From Acinetobacter sp. TR3 (GTDB taxonomy: Bacteria; Pseudomonadota; Gammaproteobacteria; Pseudomonadales; Moraxellaceae), in the NCBI RefSeq assembly GCF_027105055.1, contig NZ_CP114264.1, forward strand, positions 2,418,001 through 2,482,000: a DNA stretch of 64,000 bases, read 5' to 3'. The notes under the pieces were generated by a model. The model made no database searches and was not told where the DNA came from. It saw nothing but the letters and a program-made list of their open reading frames with translations. The translations under genes were made by a program, and so were the position numbers. Shown one piece after another: positions 48,843 to 58,621 of the stretch. How positions within the stretch are numbered: position 1 is the stretch's first letter; each line of letters opens with the position of its first letter.

Positions 48843-51800
48843 TCATGAGCGCACTGTTAGTAAACTTTCAATATTTTCCAAGAGTGTTTCTTCTTGGAAT
48901 GGTTTACCCATATATTGACTTACACCAAGTGATAAAGCACGTTCACGATGCTTTTCACCCGTACGTGATGTAATCATGATAATTGGTAAATCGCGATGTA
49001 ATTCATGATGTCGAACAAGGTTTGTTACTTCGAAACCATCCATGCGTGGCATTTCAATATCAAGTAACATCAAATCTGGCTTAATGGTTTCAAGCTGCTC
49101 AATCGCATCCACACCATCTTTCGCAGTCACAACATCATAACCTTGACGCTCTAATAGACGCGAAGTTACCTTACGTACAGTTACTGAGTCATCGACGATC
49201 ATAATCAAGCGACGTTCATCATAACGCTGTTTGGTATAAGTTTCATCAGCCTGTTTACTACGTGCTGTAGACTGTGCTTGTCGAGCAATATTTTGACCAT
49301 CTAAGATCAAACATACCTGACCATCACCCATAATCGTCGCACCAGCAATCACCCCGATGCTTGAGAACTGTTGTCCAATAGGTTTTACAACAATTTGTCC
49401 ACGAGAACCAATTAACTGATCAACAAGTAATGCTGTCGTTTGTCCCTGTGCACCTTTAACCAACAATACAGGCAATGAGTGAACAACCCCATGCAAACGA
49501 GGAATCGGCTGCCCAGCAACAAACTCAGATAAATAACGTAAACGATAGCTTTCTTGATCGATCTTGAAATAATCGTCTTTACTTTCAAAGTATTGTTCTA
49601 ATGCTGCAGGTGAAATACGAACAATACGGTCAATTTGTGCAAGTGGGAAGGCAAACTGTTGATCGCCCGCTTTTACCATCAAGGCATCACTTACAGCTAC
49701 TGTAGTCGGTACTCGAATGGTAAATGTTGTTCCTTTACCTAAAACAGAGTTCACACTCACATGACCGCCAAGCGCTTTAATATCGCTCTGAACTACATCT
49801 AGACCAACACCACGCCCAGAAATTTGTGTAACTTGTGCAGCCGTACTAAAACCTGGATGGAAGATAAATTGCAGAATTTCTTCATGTTCAAGTTTCTGCT
49901 CTTTAGTCATTAAACCTGTTTGAATCGCTTTATCTTTAATGCGATTCACATCGATACCTTTACCATCGTCACTAAATGTCACAACAATATCAGTACCCTG
50001 ACGACCAATGTCTAAAACGATATGTCCAGTTTCTGGTTTCTTCGCTTGTAAACGTTGCTCTCTGTCTTCAATACCGTGGTCAATCGCGTTACGCAACATA
50101 TGTTCAAATGGCGCAACCAATTTTTCCAAAATACTACGGTCTAATTCACCCTCAGTATTGTTAACAATTAATTCTGTTGGTCGGTTTAAAGTCGATGCTG
50201 TTTGACGAACAATACGTTGTAAACGTGGCAATAATCGAGAGAATGGTACCAATCGGGTACGCATCAAACTTTCTTGAATTTCTGCTTGAATACGAGATTG
50301 TTGTAATAACAAGCCTTCAGTATCACGGATCTTCTCAGAAAGCGTGGTCTTAAAGTCAACCAAGTCCGAAGCGGATTCCGCAAGAGATTTTGACAACTGA
50401 TTTAAAGATGAATATTGGTCCATCTCTAATGGGTCAAAATCTGCGTAGCGAGAGTTCTCACCACCATGACGTGCAATAATTTGACTTTCTAACTCACCTT
50501 CCATTCGGCGTAACTGATCTGCCAAACGTTTGATCGCGAGCTCCATCTCCGTTAACGTACCACCCAATTGACCAAGGTCCATTTCGATACGCGAACGGTT
50601 AATCGCATTCTCACCTGACAAGTCAATCATTTTCTCAATGACGTCAGCAGAGACACGAATCATCTCATTATTTTGTTCAATACGTTCGGTTGTTTCCCAT
50701 TCACCTAACATTGATGGAGGTTCAGTACCATCACCTTGAACAAACTCCATTGTATATTCTGGAGTGAAAATATCTTTAGCTGAGAGCTTTTGTGGAAGTT
50801 GTGCTGAAACATCCACAAACTCCATATTCTCTAAACTTTGTTTTAATCCATCAAAGTTTGCATATTGACGTTTGAAAATCGCATCACTCAACCAAGCCAG
50901 TGCTGTATTGAGAAGATTATCGTAAACGTTTGAATTGAAATGATGTACACCAAACTGTTCAAATGCATTCTCGAGATGATAAGCAACAATCGCAATTGCA
51001 TCTAACTCAGCCATACGTGCACCACCTTTTAAACTGTGGGCATTACGTTGTAACTGTAAGAGCAAACTACGATTACCACGTTGATCAAACCATTGTCTTA
51101 ATAGACCTTTGGCTTGTTCAAGTAGTTCTTCCGCTTCTTCTAAGAATGTTTGCTCAACAAGAGAACGAACATCATCATCTAGCGCAACTTCACGAACAAT
51201 CTCAGCATTTGAAGTATCTTCTAGAACTTCGACCAATGAGAATTCATCAATTGATAAGTCCGTGAGATCATCCATTTCGACCACAGCGTCAACATGATTT
51301 TCGGCTACAGGCTCAAAAATAGCAGGTGATGACGGAGTAAAATCAATAGATTGATCTGCTTGCTGAAGCAACTGAAGTACGTGTGTAGCAGGATAATCGA
51401 GTTGTTTATCACGAATGGTTTGAATTCGATCTGCAATATCATCTTGTACTGCACGAATGACTGCGATTAATTGTGGGTTCGGTTGTAACTGCTGATTGAT
51501 TAATTTCTCATAAATTGTTTCCAATTCATGTGCAATTAAACCAATATGACGTGCTTGAATCATATTTGAACCACCTTTTAAGGTGTGCAAATATCGCATC
51601 AAGTTTTTCAATGCACCTACATTTTGTTGATCAGCTGTCCATGTATTTAAATCAGCATCAATACCAACCAATAACTCATCAGCTTCTTCAAGGAAGATAT
51701 CTAGCAAGTCTGGATCAAAGTCACGATTTGAATCACTTGATTGTAAGCTTTGTTTATCTAAAGCAAATTGTGCAGCTAAATCACTCACATCAACAGCATT

Positions 51801-53861
51801 ATGTGTTTCAGTTCTTAACGTATTTACAGAAACAATCGAATCAACCGTGGTTTCCACAGTGGCTGTATGCAAACTATCCAATTCTTCAACGTCGTCAACA
51901 GGAATAACCGCTGATGCAACACTTGCTGAATCTTGGTTTGCTAATACATTCAACGCGTGTGTAGCAGGATAATCGACTTGTTTATCACGAATGGTTTGAA
52001 TTCGATCTGCAATATCATCTTGTACTGCACGAATGACTGCGATTAATTGTGGGTTCGGTTGTAACTGCTGATTGATTAGTTTTTCATAAATTGTTTCCAA
52101 TTCATGTGCAATTAAACCAATATGACGTGCTTGAATCATATTTGAACCACCTTTTAAGGTGTGCAAATATCGCATCAAGTTTTTCAATGCACCTACATTT
52201 TGTTGATCAGTTGTCCATGTATTTAGATCAGCATCAATACCAACCAATAACTCATCAGCCTCTTCAAGGAAGATATCTAACAAGTCCGGATCAAAGTCAC
52301 GATTTGAATCACTTGATTGTAAGCTTTGTTTATCTAAAGCAAATTGTGCAGCTAAATCACTCACATTAACTTTGTTATTAGAGGACTCAAATTCAGCAAT
52401 CGGTGCTTCAACTAAACCTGCTTGTTGCTCAATTACAGGAACTTCCAAGAACTCAATATTTTGCTGTGTAAATGAACTCAATTCATTTAATACAAGTTCA
52501 TGTGCCTTCGTTAAAGTCACGCGCTGCCCTGCAGCCAAGGTATCAAACAATTGAATAAACTGTTGATGTACTTGATAATACAGTTCAAAAGCATAATCAA
52601 GATTCAGTAAATTTGGCTTAAATAGCAGATCTTGATAACTAGAACGTAACAAACTTGTATATTGATACATACCAATCGTCGCATGATGATGGGTATGTTC
52701 TAATAAAGTTTCAGTTTGCTGACTTAACAGTTGAATATATTGAGGAAATTCAGTACGCGCACGTTTCTCAAAATCAAACTCAACGTCAAGAAGATCATTG
52801 ATATTCAATTCTAGTAATTGTGAAACTAGACCCTGTGGACGTAAAGATTCACCTTGTTTTTCTTCTAATTGGAAATCGTAGCTATCCCATGCAACATTGA
52901 AAGTATTATAAATTTCTTCAAATTTCTGTTGTGAACTTTGGTGTTTCAAGGTGTGCAAATAGTCACGAACAAACTGTGCGTAATGGGTCAAAAGTGCCGT
53001 TTCATCAGAACTTGAATCAAGCTCTTCTTGCAATAATGTTTTGAATAAATTTTCAACTTTCGAACTTGCTTCAAACACATGCTCAACATGCGCCATAGCA
53101 GAACTGCCACGTAAAGTATGAAGCGCTCGAATTAGCGTATTATAATTATCATTTGTCGGGCGATCATTTAGTAAAAATTGATCAATCGTAGTCAAATGAT
53201 CTTCTGCTTCTTCCAAGAAAATCGATAATGTTTCTTTGATTAACGCTTCATCATCTAACGAATGGCCTATAAATACAGATTCTGAATATGCTACATCAAC
53301 AGTATTCTCTTCTACGATAGTATCCATATTTACAGATATCAGTTCGAGACCAGTTGCAGCGTTATCATTCAGCATATTCGATAATTGTAATAACTCGGCT
53401 AGCGCTGGTTCTATACTAAGTTGCTGCTGTAGTTGTTGACCTAATAAAACTAAAGGTTTTAAATCTATCTGATGTTTTTGAACCAATTTAAAATCATGTA
53501 CAAGTTTAAAGCGATAGATATTAAAAATCGCTTTTACATAGTGTTGAATATCTGAATTCAACAACACTGTCCCTGCAAGTACTCGATTTAAAGTATCTTC
53601 AACCGTCCACGCCAATTCACCTGAAGATTTGGCACCAACCATCCTTCCAGAACCTTTTAAGGTATGGAAATGTCGGCGAATATCTGTGAGCACATCTTGT
53701 TGATTTGGCTGTTCAATCCACTGAACGATTAATGGCTCTAACTCAACAAAGATTTCATCTAATTCTTCAATAAAAATTTCAAGAATTTCTGCATCTTGCT
53801 CAAGATAACTATCTTCAGGAAGCGTCATCGTTTCAACTAACGTTTTTAATATTTCTTTCAT
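48843..53861 (-). CDS. chpA: ChpA-type hybrid chemotaxis histidine kinase with five Hpt domains
   Basis: CheA-like kinase of the twitching-motility pathway that phosphorylates PilG and PilH. The 1672 aa contain five Hpt-type His sites: His66 (HTLKGSG), His248 (HTLRGSS), His567 and His759 (both HTLKGGSN) and His942 (HSLKGGA). The dimerisation/HATPase region (HMLRNAIDHGIED near 1253, DDGKGID, GRGVGLDVV), a CheW domain and a C-terminal receiver (MIVDDSVTVRK near 1552, MLLDIEMPRMDG) follow. The His567 and His759 units are almost identical over about 137 residues, a recent in-frame duplication of 192 codons. P. aeruginosa ChpA is larger (about 2470 aa) with more phosphotransfer sites. Confidence 0.93.
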   Translation of the reverse strand: MKEILKTLVETMTLPEDSYLEQDAEILEIFIEELDEIFVELEPLIVQWIEQPNQQDVLTDIRRHFHTLKGSGRMVGAKSSGELAWTVEDTLNRVLAGTVLLNSDIQHYVKAIFNIYRFKLVHDFKLVQKHQIDLKPLVLLGQQLQQQLSIEPALAELLQLSNMLNDNAATGLELISVNMDTIVEENTVDVAYSESVFIGHSLDDEALIKETLSIFLEEAEDHLTTIDQFLLNDRPTNDNYNTLIRALHTLRGSSAMAHVEHVFEASSKVENLFKTLLQEELDSSSDETALLTHYAQFVRDYLHTLKHQSSQQKFEEIYNTFNVAWDSYDFQLEEKQGESLRPQGLVSQLLELNINDLLDVEFDFEKRARTEFPQYIQLLSQQTETLLEHTHHHATIGMYQYTSLLRSSYQDLLFKPNLLNLDYAFELYYQVHQQFIQLFDTLAAGQRVTLTKAHELVLNELSSFTQQNIEFLEVPVIEQQAGLVEAPIAEFESSNNKVNVSDLAAQFALDKQSLQSSDSNRDFDPDLLDIFLEEADELLVGIDADLNTWTTDQQNVGALKNLMRYLHTLKGGSNMIQARHIGLIAHELETIYEKLINQQLQPNPQLIAVIRAVQDDIADRIQTIRDKQVDYPATHALNVLANQDSASVASAVIPVDDVEELDSLHTATVETTVDSIVSVNTLRTETHNAVDVSDLAAQFALDKQSLQSSDSNRDFDPDLLDIFLEEADELLVGIDADLNTWTADQQNVGALKNLMRYLHTLKGGSNMIQARHIGLIAHELETIYEKLINQQLQPNPQLIAVIRAVQDDIADRIQTIRDKQLDYPATHVLQLLQQADQSIDFTPSSPAIFEPVAENHVDAVVEMDDLTDLSIDEFSLVEVLEDTSNAEIVREVALDDDVRSLVEQTFLEEAEELLEQAKGLLRQWFDQRGNRSLLLQLQRNAHSLKGGARMAELDAIAIVAYHLENAFEQFGVHHFNSNVYDNLLNTALAWLSDAIFKRQYANFDGLKQSLENMEFVDVSAQLPQKLSAKDIFTPEYTMEFVQGDGTEPPSMLGEWETTERIEQNNEMIRVSADVIEKMIDLSGENAINRSRIEMDLGQLGGTLTEMELAIKRLADQLRRMEGELESQIIARHGGENSRYADFDPLEMDQYSSLNQLSKSLAESASDLVDFKTTLSEKIRDTEGLLLQQSRIQAEIQESLMRTRLVPFSRLLPRLQRIVRQTASTLNRPTELIVNNTEGELDRSILEKLVAPFEHMLRNAIDHGIEDREQRLQAKKPETGHIVLDIGRQGTDIVVTFSDDGKGIDVNRIKDKAIQTGLMTKEQKLEHEEILQFIFHPGFSTAAQVTQISGRGVGLDVVQSDIKALGGHVSVNSVLGKGTTFTIRVPTTVAVSDALMVKAGDQQFAFPLAQIDRIVRISPAALEQYFESKDDYFKIDQESYRLRYLSEFVAGQPIPRLHGVVHSLPVLLVKGAQGQTTALLVDQLIGSRGQIVVKPIGQQFSSIGVIAGATIMGDGQVCLILDGQNIARQAQSTARSKQADETYTKQRYDERRLIMIVDDSVTVRKVTSRLLERQGYDVVTAKDGVDAIEQLETIKPDLMLLDIEMPRMDGFEVTNLVRHHELHRDLPIIMITSRTGEKHRERALSLGVSQYMGKPFQEETLLENIESLLTVRS
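51380..51790. repeat. Tandem duplication inside chpA, copy B (encodes the His759 Hpt)
   Basis: 411 bp block matching 51956-52366 with about eight base differences by eye (roughly 98% identity). The two copies are offset by exactly 576 bp (192 codons). It encodes VSDLAAQFALDKQSLQ through the Hpt helix bundle to DKQLDYPATHV. Confidence 0.92.
51956..52366. repeat. Tandem duplication inside chpA, copy A (encodes the His567 Hpt)
   Basis: Partner of 51380-51790. Most of the differences I can see are silent; two change residues (Thr/Ala in NTWTTDQQ versus NTWTADQQ, Val/Leu in DKQVDY versus DKQLDY). The linker of about 55 codons between the copies differs in sequence from the one after copy B. Confidence 0.92.
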
Positions 53862-53974
53862 AGCGGCTTCTTTCGTTTTTATCCACTAATTGTGGCTAAA
53901 AATTACGTGTATCTATCACACAAGATGTAGCTCCATGTTAGTCATCATCTTGTAGAGATATTCTACATCTCTTC

Positions 53975-54012
53975 AAAAAAGGGAAAGGACAGATATACTC
54001 TGCCTCCCCTTT
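53975..54012 (-). terminator. Terminator-like hairpin between pilJ and chpA
   Basis: On the minus strand AAAGGGGAGGCAGA pairs imperfectly with TCTGTCCTTTCCC and is followed by T6, directly after the pilJ stop. Since chpA lies 150 bp further on, it is probably an attenuator giving more PilJ than ChpA, or chpA has an extra promoter here. Confidence 0.6.
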
Positions 54013-54017
54013 GCTGC

Positions 54018-56105
54018 TTATTCAGGTAGCTTAAAGTCAGTTACAGATTCACGTAATGATTCAGCCATATTTGCCAATTCAGAAACCGAACGAGCTGTAT
54101 CAAACGTTGCTGTAGTCGTTTGTGACGTAATTTCTTGTACAACATTCATCGTCGTTGCAATGTGACTTGCTGATGCAGACTGAAGTTTTGCTGCATCAGA
54201 AATGCTCGCAATTAATTTAGCCAAGTCACCAGATACGGTTTGAATCTCATCAAGTGCAATACCCGCATCTTTTGCCAAGTTCGCACCACGAACAACTTCT
54301 GACGTCGTTTGTTCCATTGAAATAACAGCTTCGTTCGTATCTGTTTGAATGGTTTTTACTAAGCTTTCAATCTGTTTCGTTGCTGATGCAGAACGTTCTG
54401 CAAGACGTTGTACTTCATCGGCTACGACTGCGAAACCACGACCTGCTTCACCCGCCATGGATGCTTGAATCGCTGCGTTTAATGCCAAGATGTTGGTTTG
54501 GTCGGCAATATCATTAATTAAGGATACGATGTTACCAATTTCTTGAGAAGACTCACCCAAACGCTTAATACGCTTTGAAGTTTCTTGAATTTGTTCACGA
54601 ATGTTATCCATACCTTCGATCGAGCGGTTTACAACTTCTGCTCCATTCGATGCAATTTGTACAGAACGTTGTGCTACTTCAGCAGACTCGGATGCATTCG
54701 AAGATACTTGGTCAATCGACAATGCCATTTCGTTCATCGCTGCTGATGCACCTGCAATTTCTTGTGCCTGATGTTCAGAAGCTTCTGCTAATTGGTTGGT
54801 AATATCTTGAGTATCTTGAGTATAACGAGCAACTTCTTGAGATGTTTCAGTGATTCGAGATACAAGGTCACGTAATTGATCGATTGCGAAGTTAATCGAG
54901 TCGGCAATCGCACCAGTAAAATCTTCTGATACTGTTGCATATGAACGTAAATCACCATCTGCTAAGTCGGCAATTTCATCGAGTAAACGTAAAATTGCAT
55001 TTTGGTTACGGTCATATTCATCTTGTAGACGAGTTACACGCTCTTTATCTGTATTACTACGTAGAGTAAGTAATTGTAGTGCAAAGAAAAACAATAGACC
55101 TAACGCACCAATTAATACAACACCTGCAATAACGTTACTCCAACCACCCTCTGCTTTGTTAGATAAATCGTTTAATGACGTTAATAACGCATCAGATTGA
55201 GAAAAGATTTGCGAAGATGCTTGGCGTACACGAACAATTTGGTTTGCGTTTTGTAATACTGTTGCTGCCGCTGATTTCAATACCGCATCATAATCAGATT
55301 TAATACTATCTACAGACTCACGTAAATCAGGAGAAGCAATACGATCTACACCAAGTTCTGTACTACCATTTAATTGTGCATTTAAATAAACACCAAAGGT
55401 ATCAATATCTGCTCCAAAGTCGTTTGCCGAAACGTTTGAGTTATCGGTACCAACTAAAACAGAGTTAATCGAACGTAAAATACGTTCAGCAATAAACACT
55501 TGGTTTTTTGTGATAATTACCTGACTACTTGACATGTTCTCACGAACCATCTGATCAACCATCAAGTTATATTCAGCCTGAATTTCAGGAATCGTTTCAC
55601 TGATCGAAATGTTTGTATCGTATAATTGATTAATGACTTTTTGTTGCGAAGCAATTAACTCAATGTTCTTAGAAACACTCGTCCAAAGTGCATTTGCTTT
55701 TTTGTACTCTTCTGAACCAGTACCATATACACTTTCAACCGTCTCTAAATTCTCAGCAAAACGCTTTTTAGATTCAACTAAACTTTTCATTGCTTCAGGT
55801 GTACCAGATGCCGTTGCCTCAGTTGCCTGACGAGAAATCATCTGAGATAACAAGCGTAACTCACCCAAACTACGAGTTAACTGGTTATGACGAGGCACAC
55901 TCACGAATAAATAAATTAAGAGGATAACTGCAAGAGCTAAAGCACCAATCACACGGTATAGAATTGGTTTCGACTTTTCAGTTTCACCAAATAAGCGAGA
56001 AAACTGATCAATTTGCGTTCGAGCATTCTCTAAAAATGCACCACCACTCTTAAGACCAGTACTATCACCACTACTACCATTTTTCTTTTTAAGTTTAAAG
56101 CCCAT
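54018..56105 (-). CDS. pilJ: PilJ methyl-accepting chemoreceptor for type IV pili
   Basis: Receptor of the Pil-Chp system, sensing surface contact or pilin state. 695 aa: helix near residues 47-67, a long periplasmic sensing region to about 320 with PilJ-type helices, second helix near 325-347, HAMP, then the MCP signalling domain with the hairpin tip [20 protein letters not shown] and [27 protein letters not shown] precedes ATG 56105. Fourth gene of the operon pilG-H-I-J-chpA. Confidence 0.95.
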   Translation of the reverse strand: MGFKLKKKNGSSGDSTGLKSGGAFLENARTQIDQFSRLFGETEKSKPILYRVIGALALAVILLIYLFVSVPRHNQLTRSLGELRLLSQMISRQATEATASGTPEAMKSLVESKKRFAENLETVESVYGTGSEEYKKANALWTSVSKNIELIASQQKVINQLYDTNISISETIPEIQAEYNLMVDQMVRENMSSSQVIITKNQVFIAERILRSINSVLVGTDNSNVSANDFGADIDTFGVYLNAQLNGSTELGVDRIASPDLRESVDSIKSDYDAVLKSAAATVLQNANQIVRVRQASSQIFSQSDALLTSLNDLSNKAEGGWSNVIAGVVLIGALGLLFFFALQLLTLRSNTDKERVTRLQDEYDRNQNAILRLLDEIADLADGDLRSYATVSEDFTGAIADSINFAIDQLRDLVSRITETSQEVARYTQDTQDITNQLAEASEHQAQEIAGASAAMNEMALSIDQVSSNASESAEVAQRSVQIASNGAEVVNRSIEGMDNIREQIQETSKRIKRLGESSQEIGNIVSLINDIADQTNILALNAAIQASMAGEAGRGFAVVADEVQRLAERSASATKQIESLVKTIQTDTNEAVISMEQTTSEVVRGANLAKDAGIALDEIQTVSGDLAKLIASISDAAKLQSASASHIATTMNVVQEITSQTTTATFDTARSVSELANMAESLRESVTDFKLPE

Positions 56106-56152
56106 GTCAGCTTCTCCCCTGAATACGCGTTTATTTTCCGTAGCGTATCAAA

Positions 56153-56689
56153 TTAGTTTATAAATTTAATTGATGCATTCATATATTGAGGATTCTGCAA
56201 CAACCGACTCAGTAAAAACACATGCCATTGCTGATTATGTTGATGGAAGTATCCCTGACAATAATCTTTCAATTTATTATCTAGATCAGCACTTTGTGAA
56301 AAGAAACTCTTTTTATTAAAGTGCTGAATCCCAAGAACTTGGTCGACAACCAAGCCAACATAATGGTCTTGATGGCTAATGCATATTACTTTTTGTGTTG
56401 GTGAAAACTGACTCCGTTGTCCTGAAATAAAATGTGTTAAATCAGAAACTGAAAGCAATCGACCACGAATATTTGCCAAACCACGTACCCATGCCTGAGT
56501 ATTAGGAACAGGGGCATATTTTGGAGGATAAATCACCTCCGAAATTTCCCCTAATGGTGCAACAAAATATTGCCCTAACATCTCAAATGCGATACCAGAC
56601 CAACGGCTGACTTCATTTTGAGTTGAAGCATATTGTTTGTTGCCTCGCTTGGATAAGCGAAGCAATTCGATAAATCCATTTGCTGCCAT
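56153..56689 (-). CDS. pilI: PilI CheW-like adaptor
   Basis: Couples the receptor PilJ to the kinase ChpA. The 178 aa are a CheW domain: FVAPLGEISEVIYPPKYAPVPNTQAWVRGLANIRGRLLSV-type core (residues about 42-78), followed by HYVGLVVDQVLGIQ. GGGATAGGG lies upstream of ATG 56689. 39 bp after pilH and 47 bp before pilJ, same operon. Confidence 0.94.
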   Translation of the reverse strand: MAANGFIELLRLSKRGNKQYASTQNEVSRWSGIAFEMLGQYFVAPLGEISEVIYPPKYAPVPNTQAWVRGLANIRGRLLSVSDLTHFISGQRSQFSPTQKVICISHQDHYVGLVVDQVLGIQHFNKKSFFSQSADLDNKLKDYCQGYFHQHNQQWHVFLLSRLLQNPQYMNASIKFIN

Positions 56690-56728
56690 ACCCTATCCCG
56701 TATTGAGTAATGAAAAGGCTCGTACGAA

Positions 56729-57091
56729 TTAACTTAATAATTGTTTAATCACATCAATTAGCTGTTGCTCATCAATCGGCTTGGTCAAATAATCACAAGC
56801 ACCTTGACGCTTACCCCAAACACGATCTGTTGCCTGATCTTTGGTACTTACGATCACAACAGGAATATGCTGCGTGTCTTTACCTTTGCTAATTTGGCGT
56901 GTCGCTTGGAAACCATTCATTCCTGGCATTACCACATCCATTAATACGAGATCTGGTAGTTCTGCTTGGGCCATTGTGACACCGTCAGCGCCATTGGTTG
57001 CTTCTAAAACTTCATAACCGTGCTTAGTCAAAATTTCTCTAAAGCGAAATGTTTCAGTAGGTGAATCATCTACAATAAGTATACGAGCCAT
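56729..57091 (-). CDS. pilH: PilH response regulator
   Basis: Single-domain CheY-like receiver that limits pilus-driven motility and cAMP signalling in Pseudomonas. 120 aa; acidic pocket DDS (8-10), phospho-acceptor Asp in LVLMDVVMPGMNG, the Thr/Ser of VIVSTKD and Lys of YLTKPID. GAGGAA upstream of the ATG. Sits 19 bp after pilG. Confidence 0.95.
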   Translation of the reverse strand: MARILIVDDSPTETFRFREILTKHGYEVLEATNGADGVTMAQAELPDLVLMDVVMPGMNGFQATRQISKGKDTQHIPVVIVSTKDQATDRVWGKRQGACDYLTKPIDEQQLIDVIKQLLS

Positions 57092-57110
57092 TTTTTCCTC
57101 AATTTAAATT

Positions 57111-57494
57111 TTATGCGCTAACGTGATTACGAATCGCATTTAACAGCTCATCTTTACTAAATGGCTTAGTTAAATATTCATCAGAACCCACAACACGCCC
57201 TTTAGCCTGATCAAACAAACCGTCTTTGCTTGACAACATAATCACTGGGATATTTTGATAATTTAAAGAATTTTTAATCAGTGCACAGGTTTGATAACCA
57301 TCTAAACGAGGCATCATGATATCGACGAACACGATATCAGGATTTGCTTCTGCAATTTTTGATAATGCTTCAAAACCATCAACAGCGGTGATCACCTCAC
57401 AACCTTCTCGTTGTAAAAGCGTTTCAGCTGTACGACGAATCGTTTTTGAATCGTCAATCACCATTACCTTCAAATTTTGAAATTTATCTTCCAT
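57111..57494 (-). CDS. pilG: PilG response regulator
   Basis: CheY-like receiver promoting pilus extension and surface motility. 127 aa; DDSKTIRR near residues 14-21, phospho-acceptor Asp in IVFVDIMMPRLDG, VIMLSSKDG and YLTKPFS. First gene of the Pil-Chp operon; its promoter lies in 57495-57774, shared divergently with the gene at 57775. Confidence 0.96.
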   Translation of the reverse strand: MEDKFQNLKVMVIDDSKTIRRTAETLLQREGCEVITAVDGFEALSKIAEANPDIVFVDIMMPRLDGYQTCALIKNSLNYQNIPVIMLSSKDGLFDQAKGRVVGSDEYLTKPFSKDELLNAIRNHVSA

Positions 57495-57774
57495 TTAATT
57501 GTCCTGCCCCATTCACTCAATACAAATTATGGTTGGTTTAATTTGTTTTATACAGATCAGTTGATATTTTTAACATATCTTTACTTGCATTATCAATGAG
57601 GTTTTTTGAACCAACCTGTCAGTTTTTGATAACAACAACAAATTGCTCACACTTTTCGTCAAATTCCTAAATTTTTTGTATACTAACTATTTTTAATTGT
57701 CTAAATAGCTACTAATATACAACTGATTATTATTTAAAAATAAGTGATTTAGTTAACTTTTTCCGGGGAATGTA

Positions 57775-58431
57775 ATGACTGGTTCGTTAAAGTGCGGTTT
57801 CGGCATTAGCCACTTTACAACGATTGCTCGTAATTACATTTGCGCGTTTTTTTTATTGATTTTTTGCAGTTCAAGTTTTGCAGCTACAGAGCAGCCTAGA
57901 GCTGTATGGTATCGTTATTATGATAAAAATGGTGTGGCTAATGTGAGTACATCAGTTACGCCTGAACATATTCGTTATGGTTATGAAGCACTTGATCGTA
58001 ATATGCAAGTGATCAAACGCAACCGTGCTTATAACGCAACAGTAGATGTACAACAATCTTCTCGTCGCGAATCTATGGCACGTCAACGCGAACAAGATAT
58101 GAGATTAAAACGTGCTTATGGAAATACAAAAATAGCGGCAACAAAAAGAGATCAAATTTTGGCTAATTTGAAAAAGCAACTTAATTATCAACAAGAACAA
58201 TTACAACAGCTACAACAAGACAAAATTGGATTTAAGCGACAAGAGATGGAATATCATCGTAAGGGAGAAACGCTCCCCGCTCAACTCAAAAACAATTTGG
58301 ACAATAATGCCAAGAATATTGAAAATGTAAAAAGAACAGTAGAAAGTTTACGTAATGCATATCATAAAACTGAAACAGATTATGTTGATATTATTAACCG
58401 TTTAAAAAATATTGAACAAGAAACACAATAG
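57775..58431 (+). CDS. Secreted coiled-coil protein with DUF4124-like N-terminus
   Basis: 218 aa from ATG 57775 (GGGGAA upstream). A long signal sequence ends SSSFA|ATEQ. The short VWYRYYDKNGVANVST segment (about 44-60) resembles DUF4124, and then a charged coiled coil from about residue 120 to the end (KRDQILANLKKQLNYQQEQL). Located divergently from pilG and upstream of proS. Function not known; envelope or periplasmic location is inferred. Confidence 0.75.
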   Translation: MTGSLKCGFGISHFTTIARNYICAFFLLIFCSSSFAATEQPRAVWYRYYDKNGVANVSTSVTPEHIRYGYEALDRNMQVIKRNRAYNATVDVQQSSRRESMARQREQDMRLKRAYGNTKIAATKRDQILANLKKQLNYQQEQLQQLQQDKIGFKRQEMEYHRKGETLPAQLKNNLDNNAKNIENVKRTVESLRNAYHKTETDYVDIINRLKNIEQETQ

Positions 58432-58621
58432 ACTTAAAATTTTTCTTGCATGGTCTCTCAAAAATATTAAATCTAACTTTTCATAGTTTTAATTCATTCA
58501 GCTTGCTTTAGATTACACGAAATTCAATGATTCATGTCATAATGCCAATTGCTTAAACCCGAGTAAATGATTTTGCTCGTTTGAGTATTTCTAAATAACA
58601 CTTAACTTTAGGACAGTTTCC

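Noticed and set aside
50963..52554. Plus-strand reading frames opposite chpA, including two similar ones at 51515 and 52091
   Set aside because: Their similarity to each other is simply the reverse strand of the Hpt duplication; composition (His/Gln-rich) is typical of antisense frames.
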